Source: G016756615 sp050958605 | GTDB taxonomy: Bacteria; Pseudomonadota; Alphaproteobacteria; Rhizobiales; Rhizobiaceae | Assembly: GCF_050958605.1 (NCBI RefSeq) | Contig: NZ_JBJHDO010000012.1 | Span: 152,925-216,924, forward strand | Direction of reading: 5' to 3' | Length of the DNA: 64,000 nucleotides | Shown here: in pieces, positions 52,636 through 61,584 of the stretch | Layout: every line of letters starts with the position of its first letter | Numbering within the stretch: position 1 is the stretch's first letter | Notes under the pieces: generated by a model | What the model saw: the letters and a program-made list of their open reading frames with translations, nothing else | Told to the model about the DNA's origin: nothing | The model's database searches: none | Position numbers and translations under genes: made by a program

Positions 52636-54417
52636 TTACACCAACTCCCTGCCCTTGGCGTCGATCGCGTTTGCGACCGCCTCGTCCGTTGCCTCGTCGG
52701 GCAGGAGCATCTCGTTGTGCGCCTTCCCCGAAGGGATCATCGGGAAGCAGTTGGCGAGGTTCGCCACCCGGCAGTCGAAGATCACCGGCTTGCGCACGGA
52801 GATCATTTCCCGGATGGCGTCGTCGAGGTCGCCGGGCTTCTCGCAGCGGATGCCGTGGCCGCCATAGGCCTCCGCCAGCTTCACGAAATCGGGCAGCGCC
52901 TCGGTATAGGAGTGCGAGAGCCGATTGCCGTGCAGCAATTGCTGCCACTGGCGGACCATGCCCATATACTGATTGTTGAGAATGAAGATCTTGATCGGTG
53001 CCTCATACTGCACCGCCGAGCTCATCTCCTGCATCGTCATCAGGACCGATGCGTCGCCGGCAATGTCGACCACGAGCGAATCCGGATGCGCGATCTGCAC
53101 GCCGAGAGCCGCCGGGAGCCCGTAACCCATGGTCCCCAGTCCGCCCGAAGTCATCCAGCGGTTCGGCTTTTCGAAGCCATAGTGCTGCGCGGCCCACATC
53201 TGGTGCTGGCCGACCTCGGTGGTGATGTAGGTGTCGAGGTCCTTGGTCAAGGCATAAAGGCGCTCGATCGCGTATTGCGGCATGATCACGTCGTCATTTG
53301 CCTTGTAGGCGAGCGAATCCCTGGCCCGCCATTTGGCGATCTGCTCCCACCAGGGATGGAGCGCCTTCTTGTCGGCACGACCCGAAGCACGCCACAGCCG
53401 CACGAGATCCTCGAGAACCCGCCCGACATCGCCCTGGATCGGGATATCGACCGGCACGTTCTTATTGAGCGAGGACGGATCGATATCGATGTGGATCTTC
53501 TTCGAATTGGGCGAGAAGGCATTGAGCCTGCCCGTGATGCGGTCATCGAAACGCGCGCCGATACAGAGCATGACGTCGCAGTCATGCATGGCCATGTTGG
53601 ATTCATAGGTGCCGTGCATGCCCAGCATGCCGAGCCAGTTCTTGCCGGAGGCCGGATAGGCGCCGAGCCCCATCAGGGTCGAGGTGATTGGGAAACCGGT
53701 GAGGTCGACCAGTTCACGCAGCAGATGACTCGCCTCCGGGCCGGAATTGATGACGCCGCCGCCGGAATAGATGATGGGCCGTTTCGCCTCGACCATCAAG
53801 GCGATCGCAGCCTTCACCTTTTCAAGGTCGCCCTGGACCTTCGGCTGGTAGCTGGTGCGCGGCGCCGTCTGCGGCGGAACATAGGTGCCGGTGGCGAACT
53901 GCACGTCCTTCGGTATGTCGACAACGACCGGGCCGGGACGGCCCGTGGTCGCGATGTGGAAGGCCTCGTGCAGGATTGCCGCCAGCTCGTTCACGTCCTT
54001 CACCAGCCAATTGTGCTTGGTGCAGGGGCGCGTGATGCCGACCGTGTCGCATTCCTGGAAGGCATCCGAGCCGATCAGGGAGGTCGGCACCTGGCCGGTG
54101 ATGCAGACCAGCGGAATGGAGTCCATCAACGCGTCCTGCAGCGGGGTGACCGCGTTGGTGGCGCCAGGCCCCGACGTGACCAGCATGACGCCGGCCTTCC
54201 CGGTCGAGCGGGCGTAACCTTCCGCAGCGTGGCCGGCGCCCTGCTCGTGGCGGACGAGGATATGCTGGACGTCCTCCTGCTGGAAAAGCTCGTCATAGAT
54301 CGGAAGGACCGCGCCGCCCGGATAGCCGAAGATATGCTGGACGCCGTTGTCCTTCAGCGCTTGCACCACCATCTCGGCGCCCGTCATTTCGCGCCGTTCG
54401 CTCGTTCCGTTGGTCAT
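52636..54417 (-). CDS. ilvB: Acetolactate synthase, large (catalytic) subunit
   Basis: A 593-residue thiamine diphosphate enzyme that joins two pyruvates, or pyruvate and 2-oxobutyrate, the first step of branched-chain amino acid synthesis. The ThDP-activating glutamate is in the LVRHEQGAGHAAEGYAR block, and GDASVLMTMQEMS plus NNQYMGMV make the cofactor site. The ATG at 54417 is the start; a leader peptide and attenuator lie upstream. Some annotations would use ilvI. Confidence 0.96.
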   Translation of the reverse strand: MTNGTSERREMTGAEMVVQALKDNGVQHIFGYPGGAVLPIYDELFQQEDVQHILVRHEQGAGHAAEGYARSTGKAGVMLVTSGPGATNAVTPLQDALMDSIPLVCITGQVPTSLIGSDAFQECDTVGITRPCTKHNWLVKDVNELAAILHEAFHIATTGRPGPVVVDIPKDVQFATGTYVPPQTAPRTSYQPKVQGDLEKVKAAIALMVEAKRPIIYSGGGVINSGPEASHLLRELVDLTGFPITSTLMGLGAYPASGKNWLGMLGMHGTYESNMAMHDCDVMLCIGARFDDRITGRLNAFSPNSKKIHIDIDPSSLNKNVPVDIPIQGDVGRVLEDLVRLWRASGRADKKALHPWWEQIAKWRARDSLAYKANDDVIMPQYAIERLYALTKDLDTYITTEVGQHQMWAAQHYGFEKPNRWMTSGGLGTMGYGLPAALGVQIAHPDSLVVDIAGDASVLMTMQEMSSAVQYEAPIKIFILNNQYMGMVRQWQQLLHGNRLSHSYTEALPDFVKLAEAYGGHGIRCEKPGDLDDAIREMISVRKPVIFDCRVANLANCFPMIPSGKAHNEMLLPDEATDEAVANAIDAKGRELV

Positions 54418-54478
54418 CCGTCTGGTCCGTCTCTCTTCGCCTGCCGGCTTGCTGCTGATCGTATAGTCGTTCGGGCAA

Positions 54479-54557
54479 TAAAAAAGGCCCCCGAGGGAGC
54501 CTGCTTTCAGCGCATGGGTGGATTTCGCCCGGCGGTCACACCGCCTTGCCCATGCGC
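54479..54557 (-). promoter_or_regulatory. ilvBN transcription attenuator (leader hairpins)
   Basis: On the minus strand GGCTCCC and GGGGGCC (54486-54501 region) form a hairpin followed by TTTTTT (54485-54480), a standard terminator 62 bases before the gene. Upstream, GCGCATGGG and CCCATGCGC (54549-54557 and 54510-54518) form a competing 9-pair hairpin with GGCGGT/ACCGCC inside. The leader peptide overlaps the 5' arm of the competing hairpin, so ribosome stalling at its Leu/Ile/Val codons would decide termination or read-through. Confidence 0.8.
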
Positions 54558-54589
54558 CTTCCTACTACGAGAATGAGTGCGTTCGTCAT
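54536..54589 (-). CDS. ilv operon leader peptide
   Basis: A 17-residue ORF, MTNALILVVGRRMGKAV, reading Leu-Ile-Leu-Val-Val in a row and ending with a Val codon before TGA. This is the signature of an attenuation leader that senses branched-chain aminoacyl-tRNA. A -10/-35 pair at 54598-54627 would place the transcript start at, or within a base or two of, its ATG at 54589, so it is probably read as a leaderless message. Confidence 0.75.
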   Translation of the reverse strand: MTNALILVVGRRMGKAV

Positions 54590-54597
54590 GGGCGCGG

Positions 54598-54627
54598 AGA
54601 ATAAGAGCGCTTGGCCAGATAAGTCAA
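54598..54627 (-). promoter_or_regulatory. Promoter of the ilvBN operon
   Basis: On the minus strand TTGACT (54627-54622), an 18-base spacer, then TATTCT (54603-54598), a good housekeeping promoter. The expected start is seven or so bases further, next to the leader ATG at 54589. Confidence 0.65.
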
Positions 54628-54813
54628 CGGTGCCTCAGCGTTTTTTCGCCGCCCGGCGCCGATTAAAGGGCATCCAGATCGCCGCTTCCCATAAGGGATT
54701 GAAATATCACCAAACTATGGTGGGGGTGACGAAGGCGCGCAAGTTCCGGATACTGGTCTTTCCGGGCCGGAAGCCCGGCGGACGATACATTCAGGATCCG
54801 TGGGAGGATATGC

Positions 54814-56616
54814 ATGCTCGACAAGGCGCCCAACCAGAAACTCTCCGCCCTACTCGAAAACTTCGGCCAGGCTCTTGCGGCCGGAGACATCGACAAAGCC
54901 GTCAGCCTGTTCCAGGAAGACTGCTATTGGCGCGATCTCGTGGCGTTCACCTGGAACATCAGGACGATGGAAGGACGCGACCAGATTCGGGCCATGTTGG
55001 AAAGCCAGCTACCCGGGACGAAGCCGGCCAACTGGGCCATCGCCGAGAGTGAGGACGCGACGGAAACGGACGGCGTCATCGAAGGCTGGATCACTTTCGA
55101 GACGGATGTCGCACGTGGTTTCGGGCATATCCGGGTGAAAGAAGGGAAGATCTGGACGCTGCTCACCACCATGGCGGAACTCAAGGGGCACGAAGAGCCG
55201 ATCGGTTATGCGCGTCCATTAGGCGCCAAGCACGGTTCGGGCAAGAACCGCAAGTCGTGGAAGGAGGAGCGCGACGAGGAAGCCGCCGAACTCGGCTTCA
55301 GCCGCCAGCCCTATTGCGTCGTCATCGGCGGAGGCCAGGGCGGCATCGCGCTCGGAGCGCGACTGAAGCAGCTGGGCGTCTCGACGATCATCGTCGAGAA
55401 GAACGAGCGCGCCGGAGACAGCTGGCGCAAACGCTACAAGTCTCTCTGTCTCCACGACCCCGTGTGGTACGACCATCTTCCCTACATCGATTTCCCCAGG
55501 AACTGGCCGGTCTTCTCGCCGAAGGACAAGATCGGGGACTGGCTTGAGATGTATGCCAAGGTGATGGAGCTCAACTACTGGACGTCGACCGAGGCGAAGA
55601 GCGCCACCTATGACGAGGAAAAGAAGGAATGGAACGTCGTGGTGCGGCGCGACGGCAAGGACATCGTTTTGCGGCCGAAGCAGCTCGTCCTTGCCACCGG
55701 CATGTCAGGAAGGCCCAACATGCCCCAGTTCAGGGGCATGGAACGTTTCAAGGGCGACCAGCACCATTCCTCGAAACACCCCGGACCCGATGCCTATGCG
55801 GGCAAGAAGGCGGTGGTGATCGGCTCCAACAACTCGGCCCACGACATCGCCGCGGCCCTTTGGGAAGCAGGCGCCGACGTGACCATGGTCCAGCGCTCCA
55901 GCACACACATCGTGCGCTCCGACACGCTGATGGAGATCGGCATGGGAGCGCTCTATTCCGAGCAGGCGGTCGAGAACGGCATCTCCACCGCCAAGGCGGA
56001 CATGATCTTTGCGTCGATCCCCTACCGGATCCTGCACGAGTTCCAGATCCCTCTCTACCAGCAGATGAAGGAGCGCGATGCGGAATTCTACGGAGGACTG
56101 GAGAAGGCGGGCTTCATGCTCGACTGGGGCGACGACAATTCGGGCCTGTTCATGAAATACCTGCGCCGCGGCTCAGGCTACTATATCGATGTCGGCGCCT
56201 CGCAACTGATCATCGACGGCTCGATCAAGCTGAAGAGCGGCTCACAGGTCGAGGAGATCACCGAGAAATCGGTCGTCCTGGAAGACGGAACCGAATTGCC
56301 GGCCGACCTCATCGTCTATGCGACGGGTTACGGCTCGATGAATGGCTGGGCGGCCGAACTGATATCGCAGGAGGTCGCGGACAAGGTCGGCAAATGCTGG
56401 GGACTTGGCTCGGCCACCACCAAGGACCCTGGCCCTTGGGAGGGCGAGCAACGCAACATGTGGAAGCCGACGCAGCAGGAAGCCTTGTGGTTCCACGGCG
56501 GCAACCTGCACCAGTCGCGTCACTATTCCCAGTTCCTGGCCCTGCAGTTGAAAGCTCGCCAGGAAGGAATCCCGACACCTGTCTACGGCATGCAGGAAGT
56601 CCATCACCTGCGTTGA
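54814..56616 (+). CDS. SnoaL-like domain fused to flavin-containing monooxygenase
   Basis: A 600-residue protein. Residues 1-130 have a SnoaL/NTF2-like cone (LSALLENFGQALAAGDIDKAVSLFQEDCYWRDLVAF), and residues 160-600 a class B flavin monooxygenase: FAD site VVIGGGQGGIALGARLKQLG, NADPH site KAVVIGSNNSAHDIAAALWEAG and a late IVYATGYGSMNGWAA. Such enzymes use NADPH and oxygen for N- or S-oxygenation or Baeyer-Villiger oxidation; relatives include indole-3-pyruvate monooxygenases. The ATG at 54814 has GGAGG six bases upstream. Confidence 0.88.
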   Translation: MLDKAPNQKLSALLENFGQALAAGDIDKAVSLFQEDCYWRDLVAFTWNIRTMEGRDQIRAMLESQLPGTKPANWAIAESEDATETDGVIEGWITFETDVARGFGHIRVKEGKIWTLLTTMAELKGHEEPIGYARPLGAKHGSGKNRKSWKEERDEEAAELGFSRQPYCVVIGGGQGGIALGARLKQLGVSTIIVEKNERAGDSWRKRYKSLCLHDPVWYDHLPYIDFPRNWPVFSPKDKIGDWLEMYAKVMELNYWTSTEAKSATYDEEKKEWNVVVRRDGKDIVLRPKQLVLATGMSGRPNMPQFRGMERFKGDQHHSSKHPGPDAYAGKKAVVIGSNNSAHDIAAALWEAGADVTMVQRSSTHIVRSDTLMEIGMGALYSEQAVENGISTAKADMIFASIPYRILHEFQIPLYQQMKERDAEFYGGLEKAGFMLDWGDDNSGLFMKYLRRGSGYYIDVGASQLIIDGSIKLKSGSQVEEITEKSVVLEDGTELPADLIVYATGYGSMNGWAAELISQEVADKVGKCWGLGSATTKDPGPWEGEQRNMWKPTQQEALWFHGGNLHQSRHYSQFLALQLKARQEGIPTPVYGMQEVHHLR

Positions 56617-56637
56617 CGGAGATGGCCCGACGCCGGT

Positions 56638-56934
56638 TCACCGTTTGCGCCGGCGTCGAGCGGCGCGGATCTCGGCGATGCGGTCGGCATCCTCTTCCTG
56701 CAGGTGCCGGCCACGTTCCAGGATTTCGAGCGTGTATTCCTCATAGGTAAGGCCGATGCGCTCGGCTCGCTCGAGGCGCATCAGCATGACCTCGTGGCTC
56801 GGCGCTTTCCATGCCTTCGCATGGGCCGATTTCCAGGCGAGGAACCGATAGGGGTCGCCCTTTCCCCAAGGCGGCCCCTCATAATCGTCCAGCGGCGGGC
56901 CGCCATTATGAGAGCGGTTCACACGACGTTGCAC
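56638..56934 (-). CDS. Small basic hypothetical protein
   Basis: A 98-residue protein with an N-terminal HNGGPPLDDYEGPPWGKGDP stretch and a charged helical second half that ends in a run of Arg and Lys (RRRRKR). The N-terminal HNGGPPLDD pattern is seen in other short rhizobial proteins, function unknown. The GTG at 56934 lies six bases after the stop codon of the XRE-cupin gene, so the two are likely co-transcribed. Confidence 0.55.
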   Translation of the reverse strand: MQRRVNRSHNGGPPLDDYEGPPWGKGDPYRFLAWKSAHAKAWKAPSHEVMLMRLERAERIGLTYEEYTLEILERGRHLQEEDADRIAEIRAARRRRKR

Positions 56935-56939
56935 TTTGC

Positions 56940-57506
56940 TCAGTTCCTCACCACGGCGACGGCATAGACGGCGGCTTGCGGTCCCGGAGCATGAAAGCTG
57001 CAGTCGGCGGGCGCCCCAAGCGCAAGGCAGTCGCCCGGCTCCATCGCGTGGACGACGCTACCTTCGGTGAAGTGCAATCGGCCAGCGATCAGCCAGATCT
57101 GCTGGCGGATGAAGGCGTAGGATGCAGCCGGGAATTCGACCGTGGCGCCAGCCGGCAGTTCGACATGGATCAGCTCGAGCGGCATATCGGTCGCGGGCGA
57201 GAGATGTCGCCGGACGTAACCGGTCTGCGGATCCCTCCAGACCGGCTGGTCGGCCCTGCGCAACAGGCCCCCGGAATGCAGTTCGGCGCGCGCGATCAGG
57301 GACGATAACGTCATTCCATAGGCGGATGCGATCCGAACGAGAAGCGTCGCCGTCGGGCTAGCCTTGCCACGTTCGATCGCGCTCAGCATTGCCTTCGAGA
57401 CGCCTGAACGATCAGCTAGGTCGCCGAGCGACCAACCGCGTGCGATCCGGTCTGCGTGGATGCGTGCTGCGAGTGCGTCGACGATTTCGTTCTCGATATC
57501 AGACAT
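56940..57506 (-). CDS. XRE-family regulator with cupin domain
   Basis: A 188-residue protein. The N-terminal helix-turn-helix (about residues 8-65: LGDLADRSGVSKAMLSAIERGKASPTATLLVRIASAYG) is followed by a cupin barrel (LPAGATVEFPAASYAFIRQQIWLIAGRLHF). Such regulators usually sense a small molecule. ATG 57506 starts the domain; the longer frame to 57659 is not conserved. It is divergent from the 2OG-oxygenase gene across about 200 bases and could control it. Confidence 0.85.
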   Translation of the reverse strand: MSDIENEIVDALAARIHADRIARGWSLGDLADRSGVSKAMLSAIERGKASPTATLLVRIASAYGMTLSSLIARAELHSGGLLRRADQPVWRDPQTGYVRRHLSPATDMPLELIHVELPAGATVEFPAASYAFIRQQIWLIAGRLHFTEGSVVHAMEPGDCLALGAPADCSFHAPGPQAAVYAVAVVRN

Positions 57507-57705
57507 TCGTACACTATGATGAAAAGCCTTGCTCCGTGCAACCCTGCGCTTCGGCGTGAACTCCCAACCGATTCTTAGTAACCCCCGGGTGCCATCCGAA
57601 GCATTGGGTCTTTCCGCTAAATCGAAAGCCGGCGAACGGGCTGAATTGACTTTCCCCAAACGAATTGTCTAGCTCTTCTTAGGAAGACCGGGAGGATCCG
57701 CGACT

Positions 57706-58461
57706 ATGCTTTCTGGCGGGAAATTCGAGGCTTACTTCACTTCACGAGACCTTATCGACCATGCGGTTTCCAGCATCGACGCCGCGGACTGCTTCTCCGA
57801 GCCCTTCCCCCATATTTTCTTCGAGAACTTTTTCCCGAGAGAATTCTACACGCGGATGCTGAAAGCCTTCCCAAGTGAAGGATACAGTTCGATCGCCCGC
57901 AACGGCACGCGGCTCGAACTTCCGCTCTATGACGGGCACATCGACAAGATCGACGGCGGCTTGCGGGGTATATGGCAGGCAGTTTCGGAGACACTGACCT
58001 CGGCGGAAGTCGAGAATGCCATTCGCAGACAATTGCGAACCGGGCTGGAGATCCGCGCGCGTGGCGACCGGGTTGCCGGCCCCGATGCCTTGACCATGGT
58101 GGCGAGGCCCGTCCTCTACGTGGACAAGGATGGCTACAAGATCAATCCGCATCCCGACACGCGCAAGAAAGTCGTCACAATGCAATTGTATTGCCCGACG
58201 GACGAAAGCCAGCGCGAACTCGGCACCACGCTCTATCAGGCCTCGCTGAAAGGCTTGCTGCATGTCGGCTCGTACGGTCTGGAGCCTGTCAAGACGTTCC
58301 CCTTCCTGCCCAATGTCGGATATGCTTTCGTCGTCCTGAAGGCCCGTCATTCGCCGACCGGCATGAGTTGGCACGGGCGACCGACCATCAAGACCACCTC
58401 GGATCAGCCTCGGCTGTCGATCCTCAACACCTATTACGTGAACGAGACCCTCAAGCCTTGA
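57706..58461 (+). CDS. 2-oxoglutarate/Fe(II) oxygenase-like protein
   Basis: A 251-residue protein with the double-stranded beta-helix pattern: the NPHPDTRKKVVTMQLYCP block supplies the H-x-D of the iron site, and SPTGMSWHGR the distal histidine followed by a probable 2-oxoglutarate-binding Arg in RLSILNTYY. It resembles prolyl-hydroxylase-like enzymes acting on small molecules or proteins. GGAGG at 57691-57695 precedes ATG 57706. Confidence 0.7.
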   Translation: MLSGGKFEAYFTSRDLIDHAVSSIDAADCFSEPFPHIFFENFFPREFYTRMLKAFPSEGYSSIARNGTRLELPLYDGHIDKIDGGLRGIWQAVSETLTSAEVENAIRRQLRTGLEIRARGDRVAGPDALTMVARPVLYVDKDGYKINPHPDTRKKVVTMQLYCPTDESQRELGTTLYQASLKGLLHVGSYGLEPVKTFPFLPNVGYAFVVLKARHSPTGMSWHGRPTIKTTSDQPRLSILNTYYVNETLKP

Positions 58462-58583
58462 CCGATAAGAATGGAGCGAAGGCCTTAAGCGGGCCTTCAC
58501 CCTCTCGTCTCACGAGGTCTTAACCCGGCTCCGGCCATACTCGTCCGGTGCCCGGAAAGGGCCGAGGTCGGGGAACACCAGCA

Positions 58584-60398
58584 ATGTATGTCGAGCGGAA
58601 CGCGGGCGAAGCCATCTCGCAGGAGCGTCGCCATCCCGGGCAGCCCGATGATCGGGCCCTTGGCCGCATCGTGCAATGCGACGGCGCGCGGGCCACGGTT
58701 GCGGCGTTCGCCGATGGCGGGAACGGCGTCGCCAACGGGCTTTGGACGGTCGGTCGGCTGATTTCGGTCAATCTCGGCCCGACGCGGACGGTTGGTCTCG
58801 TTTACGCGATCGCCAAGGCCGATCGCGTCTGGGCTTTCGACCAGCAGAACGCCATCGAAGTCAGCATCGAGTTGATCGGCGAGGTTCGTGACGATCCTGC
58901 AAGAGGCACGCCCCTCTTCGATCGCGGCATCACGACCTATCCGCATATCGGCGCTGTCGCGCATCGCATCCGCGCTCGGGACTTGCAAGCGATCTACGAT
59001 CTCGCGGGGCGAAATGCCATCACCGTCGGGAGCCTGTCGCAGGACGACAGCATCGAGGCCTGCATCGCGATCGACGACACGTTGAACCGGCATTTCGCCG
59101 TCGTCGGCACCACAGGCGTCGGCAAATCGACGGCCGTGGCGCTGCTCTTGCGCAAGGCATTGGCTGCACGCCCCGATCTGCGCGTGCTGATCCTCGATCC
59201 GCACAATGAATTCGCCTCGTCCTTGCCGGACGAGGCTGTACGCATCGACACTTCCACGCTCGACTTGCCGTTCTGGCTGTTCCGGCTCGAGGAACTGACG
59301 GAGGTGCTGTTCCGCGGCCGGGAAGCCGCCGCAGAAGAGGTGGATCTGCTCCGCGAGCTGATCCCGGTCGCCAAGGGCCTCTACCGGAACCCGAATGCCG
59401 GGATCTACACGCGGCGCGGTGCCGATCCGATGACGGCCGATACACCGGTGCCTTACCGCATGGCGGATCTGCTGAAGCTGATCGACGAGCGCATGGGCCT
59501 GCTCGAAACCAAGAATGACAGGCCGGTCTACCGCTCGCTCAAGATACGCATAGAGGCTGCTGTGACCGACCCGCGCTACCGCTTCATGTTCAGTTCACGG
59601 CTCATCGAGGATACGATCCACGAGACCATCGGCAGGATCTTCCGTGTGCCGCATCAGGGCCGTCCGGTCACCTGTTTCGAGATGGCCGGCATGCCTTCCG
59701 AAGTGGTGAATTCGGTCTGTTCGGTACTCGCGCGTCTTGCTTTCGATCTTGCTCTATGGAGCGAAGGCAGGCTGCGGCTCCTGGTGCTTTGCGAGGAGGC
59801 GCACCGCTACATGCCGGCCGATAAGCGTCTCGGCTTCGCGCCGACGCGGCATGCCCTGTCCCGTATCGCCAAGGAGGGCCGCAAGTACGGCTGCTCGCTG
59901 GGCATTATCACCCAGCGCCCCGGAGAACTCGACCCGACCGTGTTGTCGCAATGCTCGACCGTCTTCGCCATGCGGCTCGCCAACGAACAGGACCAGGCGA
60001 TCATCCGCTCGGCCATCGCCGACTCCTCGGCTTCGACGCTGTCGTTTCTGTCCTCCATGGGACAGCGCGAGGCGATCGCCTTCGGCGAAGGCGTCGCGAC
60101 GACCATGCGGCTGAAATTCGAGAAGCTCGACACGGCCCTGTTACCTGGCGCGGCCGGGAAGAACAATGCCGACCACATGATCGCCGGCAATAGGGATGTC
60201 GACCTCGCAGCCATCGTGGGGCGCCTGCGCAATGTCCCCAAGGCCCCGGAATCCAGCTCGTTCGGCGAGCCTGTGAGCCCGCTACGCCAGGCCGGCGAAC
60301 CGGAATTTCGCCCGCCGGTCGTCCAGTCGCGACCCGAAGACGATTTCGGCTACGGGCTCAAGCCGACGGTATTCGGGGTTCGTCCGCAACGGGACTAA
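58584..60398 (+). CDS. HerA-like ATPase/translocase
   Basis: A 604-residue FtsK/HerA-type hexameric ATPase. It has an N-terminal barrel (residues 1-140, with ALGRIVQCDGARATV), a Walker A of VVGTTGVGKSTAVALLLRKAL, Walker B LLVLCEEAHRYMP and a late sensor region (SQCSTVFAMRLANEQDQ). HerA usually teams with a NurA nuclease in DNA end resection, and no NurA is seen here. ATG 58584 is chosen because GGGGAA lies eight bases upstream; 58548 is an alternative. Confidence 0.83.
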   Translation: MYVERNAGEAISQERRHPGQPDDRALGRIVQCDGARATVAAFADGGNGVANGLWTVGRLISVNLGPTRTVGLVYAIAKADRVWAFDQQNAIEVSIELIGEVRDDPARGTPLFDRGITTYPHIGAVAHRIRARDLQAIYDLAGRNAITVGSLSQDDSIEACIAIDDTLNRHFAVVGTTGVGKSTAVALLLRKALAARPDLRVLILDPHNEFASSLPDEAVRIDTSTLDLPFWLFRLEELTEVLFRGREAAAEEVDLLRELIPVAKGLYRNPNAGIYTRRGADPMTADTPVPYRMADLLKLIDERMGLLETKNDRPVYRSLKIRIEAAVTDPRYRFMFSSRLIEDTIHETIGRIFRVPHQGRPVTCFEMAGMPSEVVNSVCSVLARLAFDLALWSEGRLRLLVLCEEAHRYMPADKRLGFAPTRHALSRIAKEGRKYGCSLGIITQRPGELDPTVLSQCSTVFAMRLANEQDQAIIRSAIADSSASTLSFLSSMGQREAIAFGEGVATTMRLKFEKLDTALLPGAAGKNNADHMIAGNRDVDLAAIVGRLRNVPKAPESSSFGEPVSPLRQAGEPEFRPPVVQSRPEDDFGYGLKPTVFGVRPQRD

Positions 60399-60423
60399 GG
60401 GGCCCTCCCCCTCTACATTCCAG

Positions 60424-60646
60424 TGCGTCCTTCGAGGCTCACTTCGCTCGCGCCCTCAAGATGAGGAAGGTCGGCGTTATGCACCAATCTCAGAACCGGA
60501 GACGAGGCGAGGAGGATACCTGGAGGGATTGAGTCGATATTCGCGCTCGCCCATCGGGGCCGGCATCGCGGGCGCCTCAGGATACGGGGCCTGGCACCCA
60601 CCTCCTCATCCCGAGGTGCGAGCGAAGCGAGCCTCGAAGGACGCAC
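60424..60646. repeat. Palindromic intergenic repeat (variant f)
   Basis: GTGCGTCCTTCGAGGCTC (60424-60441) on the left and GAGCCTCGAAGGACGCAC (60629-60646) on the right are exact inverse complements, each with an inner CTTCGCTCGC/GCGAGCGAAG and TGAGGA/TCCTCA arm. About 130 bases of unrelated sequence lie between. It fills the gap between the HerA-like and GGDEF genes. Confidence 0.7.
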
Positions 60647-60658
60647 TATGAGAGCATC

Positions 60659-61447
60659 CTAAGCGCAAATGCGGTTCCGCCCCATGCTCTTGGCCTGGTA
60701 GAGCAGCCTGTCGGCGCGACGATAGAATTCTTCCGCCGTCTCCTTGCCATCCCACACCGCGAGCCCCAGGCTGGTGGTGACATTCAGCCTGGCATTGCCC
60801 GATTGGATGGCCATGTTGGCGATGGCTCCCCGGATGCGCTCGGCGAACTTCGTCAGCCGCTCGCCATCCATGTTGGGCGTCACCACCGCAAACTCCTCGC
60901 CGCCGAGCCGGGCGGCGACATCGTGGTAGCGCGTGACGCCCTTCAGGCAGGTGGCCACCGCCCGCAGCACTTCGTCGCCCACGTCGTGACCGTAGGTGTC
61001 GTTGACTTGCTTGAAGTGGTCGAGGTCGAGCAGCATGAGGCCCACCGGCCGGTTGATGCGGCGGAACTCCTCAATGTACTCCCGCAGCGCATCGTCGAAA
61101 TAGCGACGATTGTGCATGCCGGTCAAAGCGTCGGTCAACGCGGCCTGTTCCAGCGTCTCCGAACGCCGGCTGAGGGTCATGGTCATCGCGCGCAGCTTGC
61201 CTTCTTCCTTCACCTGTGTGCGGATCAGCGGATAGATGAGGAATATGCCGAAGATCAGGGCGGTCGCCTGGAGAACGGCCGTGATGTAAAGAAGCGTCTT
61301 GAGATCGGCTATACCGTCGATCCCCCTGGGATCCGATTGGGCCGTCACATCCTGCAGCACGTCATAGGCATAAAACGTCACGACGCCGGCCGCGAGGAGC
61401 ACGACGATAAAAACGAAGAATGCCGATTCCGCTTTGTGGAAGCGCAT
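60659..61447 (-). CDS. Diguanylate cyclase (GGDEF)
   Basis: A 262-residue protein with two N-terminal membrane spans (FFVFIVVLLAAGVVTFYAY and LLYITAVLQATALIFGIFLIYPL) and a GGDEF domain. The active site is ARLGGEEF. An intact inhibitory site, RYHD, lies five residues before it, so the enzyme should be inhibited by its product, cyclic di-GMP. This contrasts with the GGDEF protein at 25167, where that site is missing. Confidence 0.88.
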   Translation of the reverse strand: MRFHKAESAFFVFIVVLLAAGVVTFYAYDVLQDVTAQSDPRGIDGIADLKTLLYITAVLQATALIFGIFLIYPLIRTQVKEEGKLRAMTMTLSRRSETLEQAALTDALTGMHNRRYFDDALREYIEEFRRINRPVGLMLLDLDHFKQVNDTYGHDVGDEVLRAVATCLKGVTRYHDVAARLGGEEFAVVTPNMDGERLTKFAERIRGAIANMAIQSGNARLNVTTSLGLAVWDGKETAEEFYRRADRLLYQAKSMGRNRICA

Positions 61448-61584
61448 TGCCTACCCGCTGGACACCAGCCCCTTATCCCATCAAGGGCCTTACGCGAAGT
61501 TAATCGCTGCAACTACTACGGGATAAACACGAAAATACAACCTGCTTGCCGATGGTCGTCCCCAGGATTTTCCGCAAGGGCTGG

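Noticed and set aside
52567..54576. 669-residue open frame opposite the acetolactate synthase gene
   Set aside because: It is a shadow of a certain gene; no ribosome site or family.
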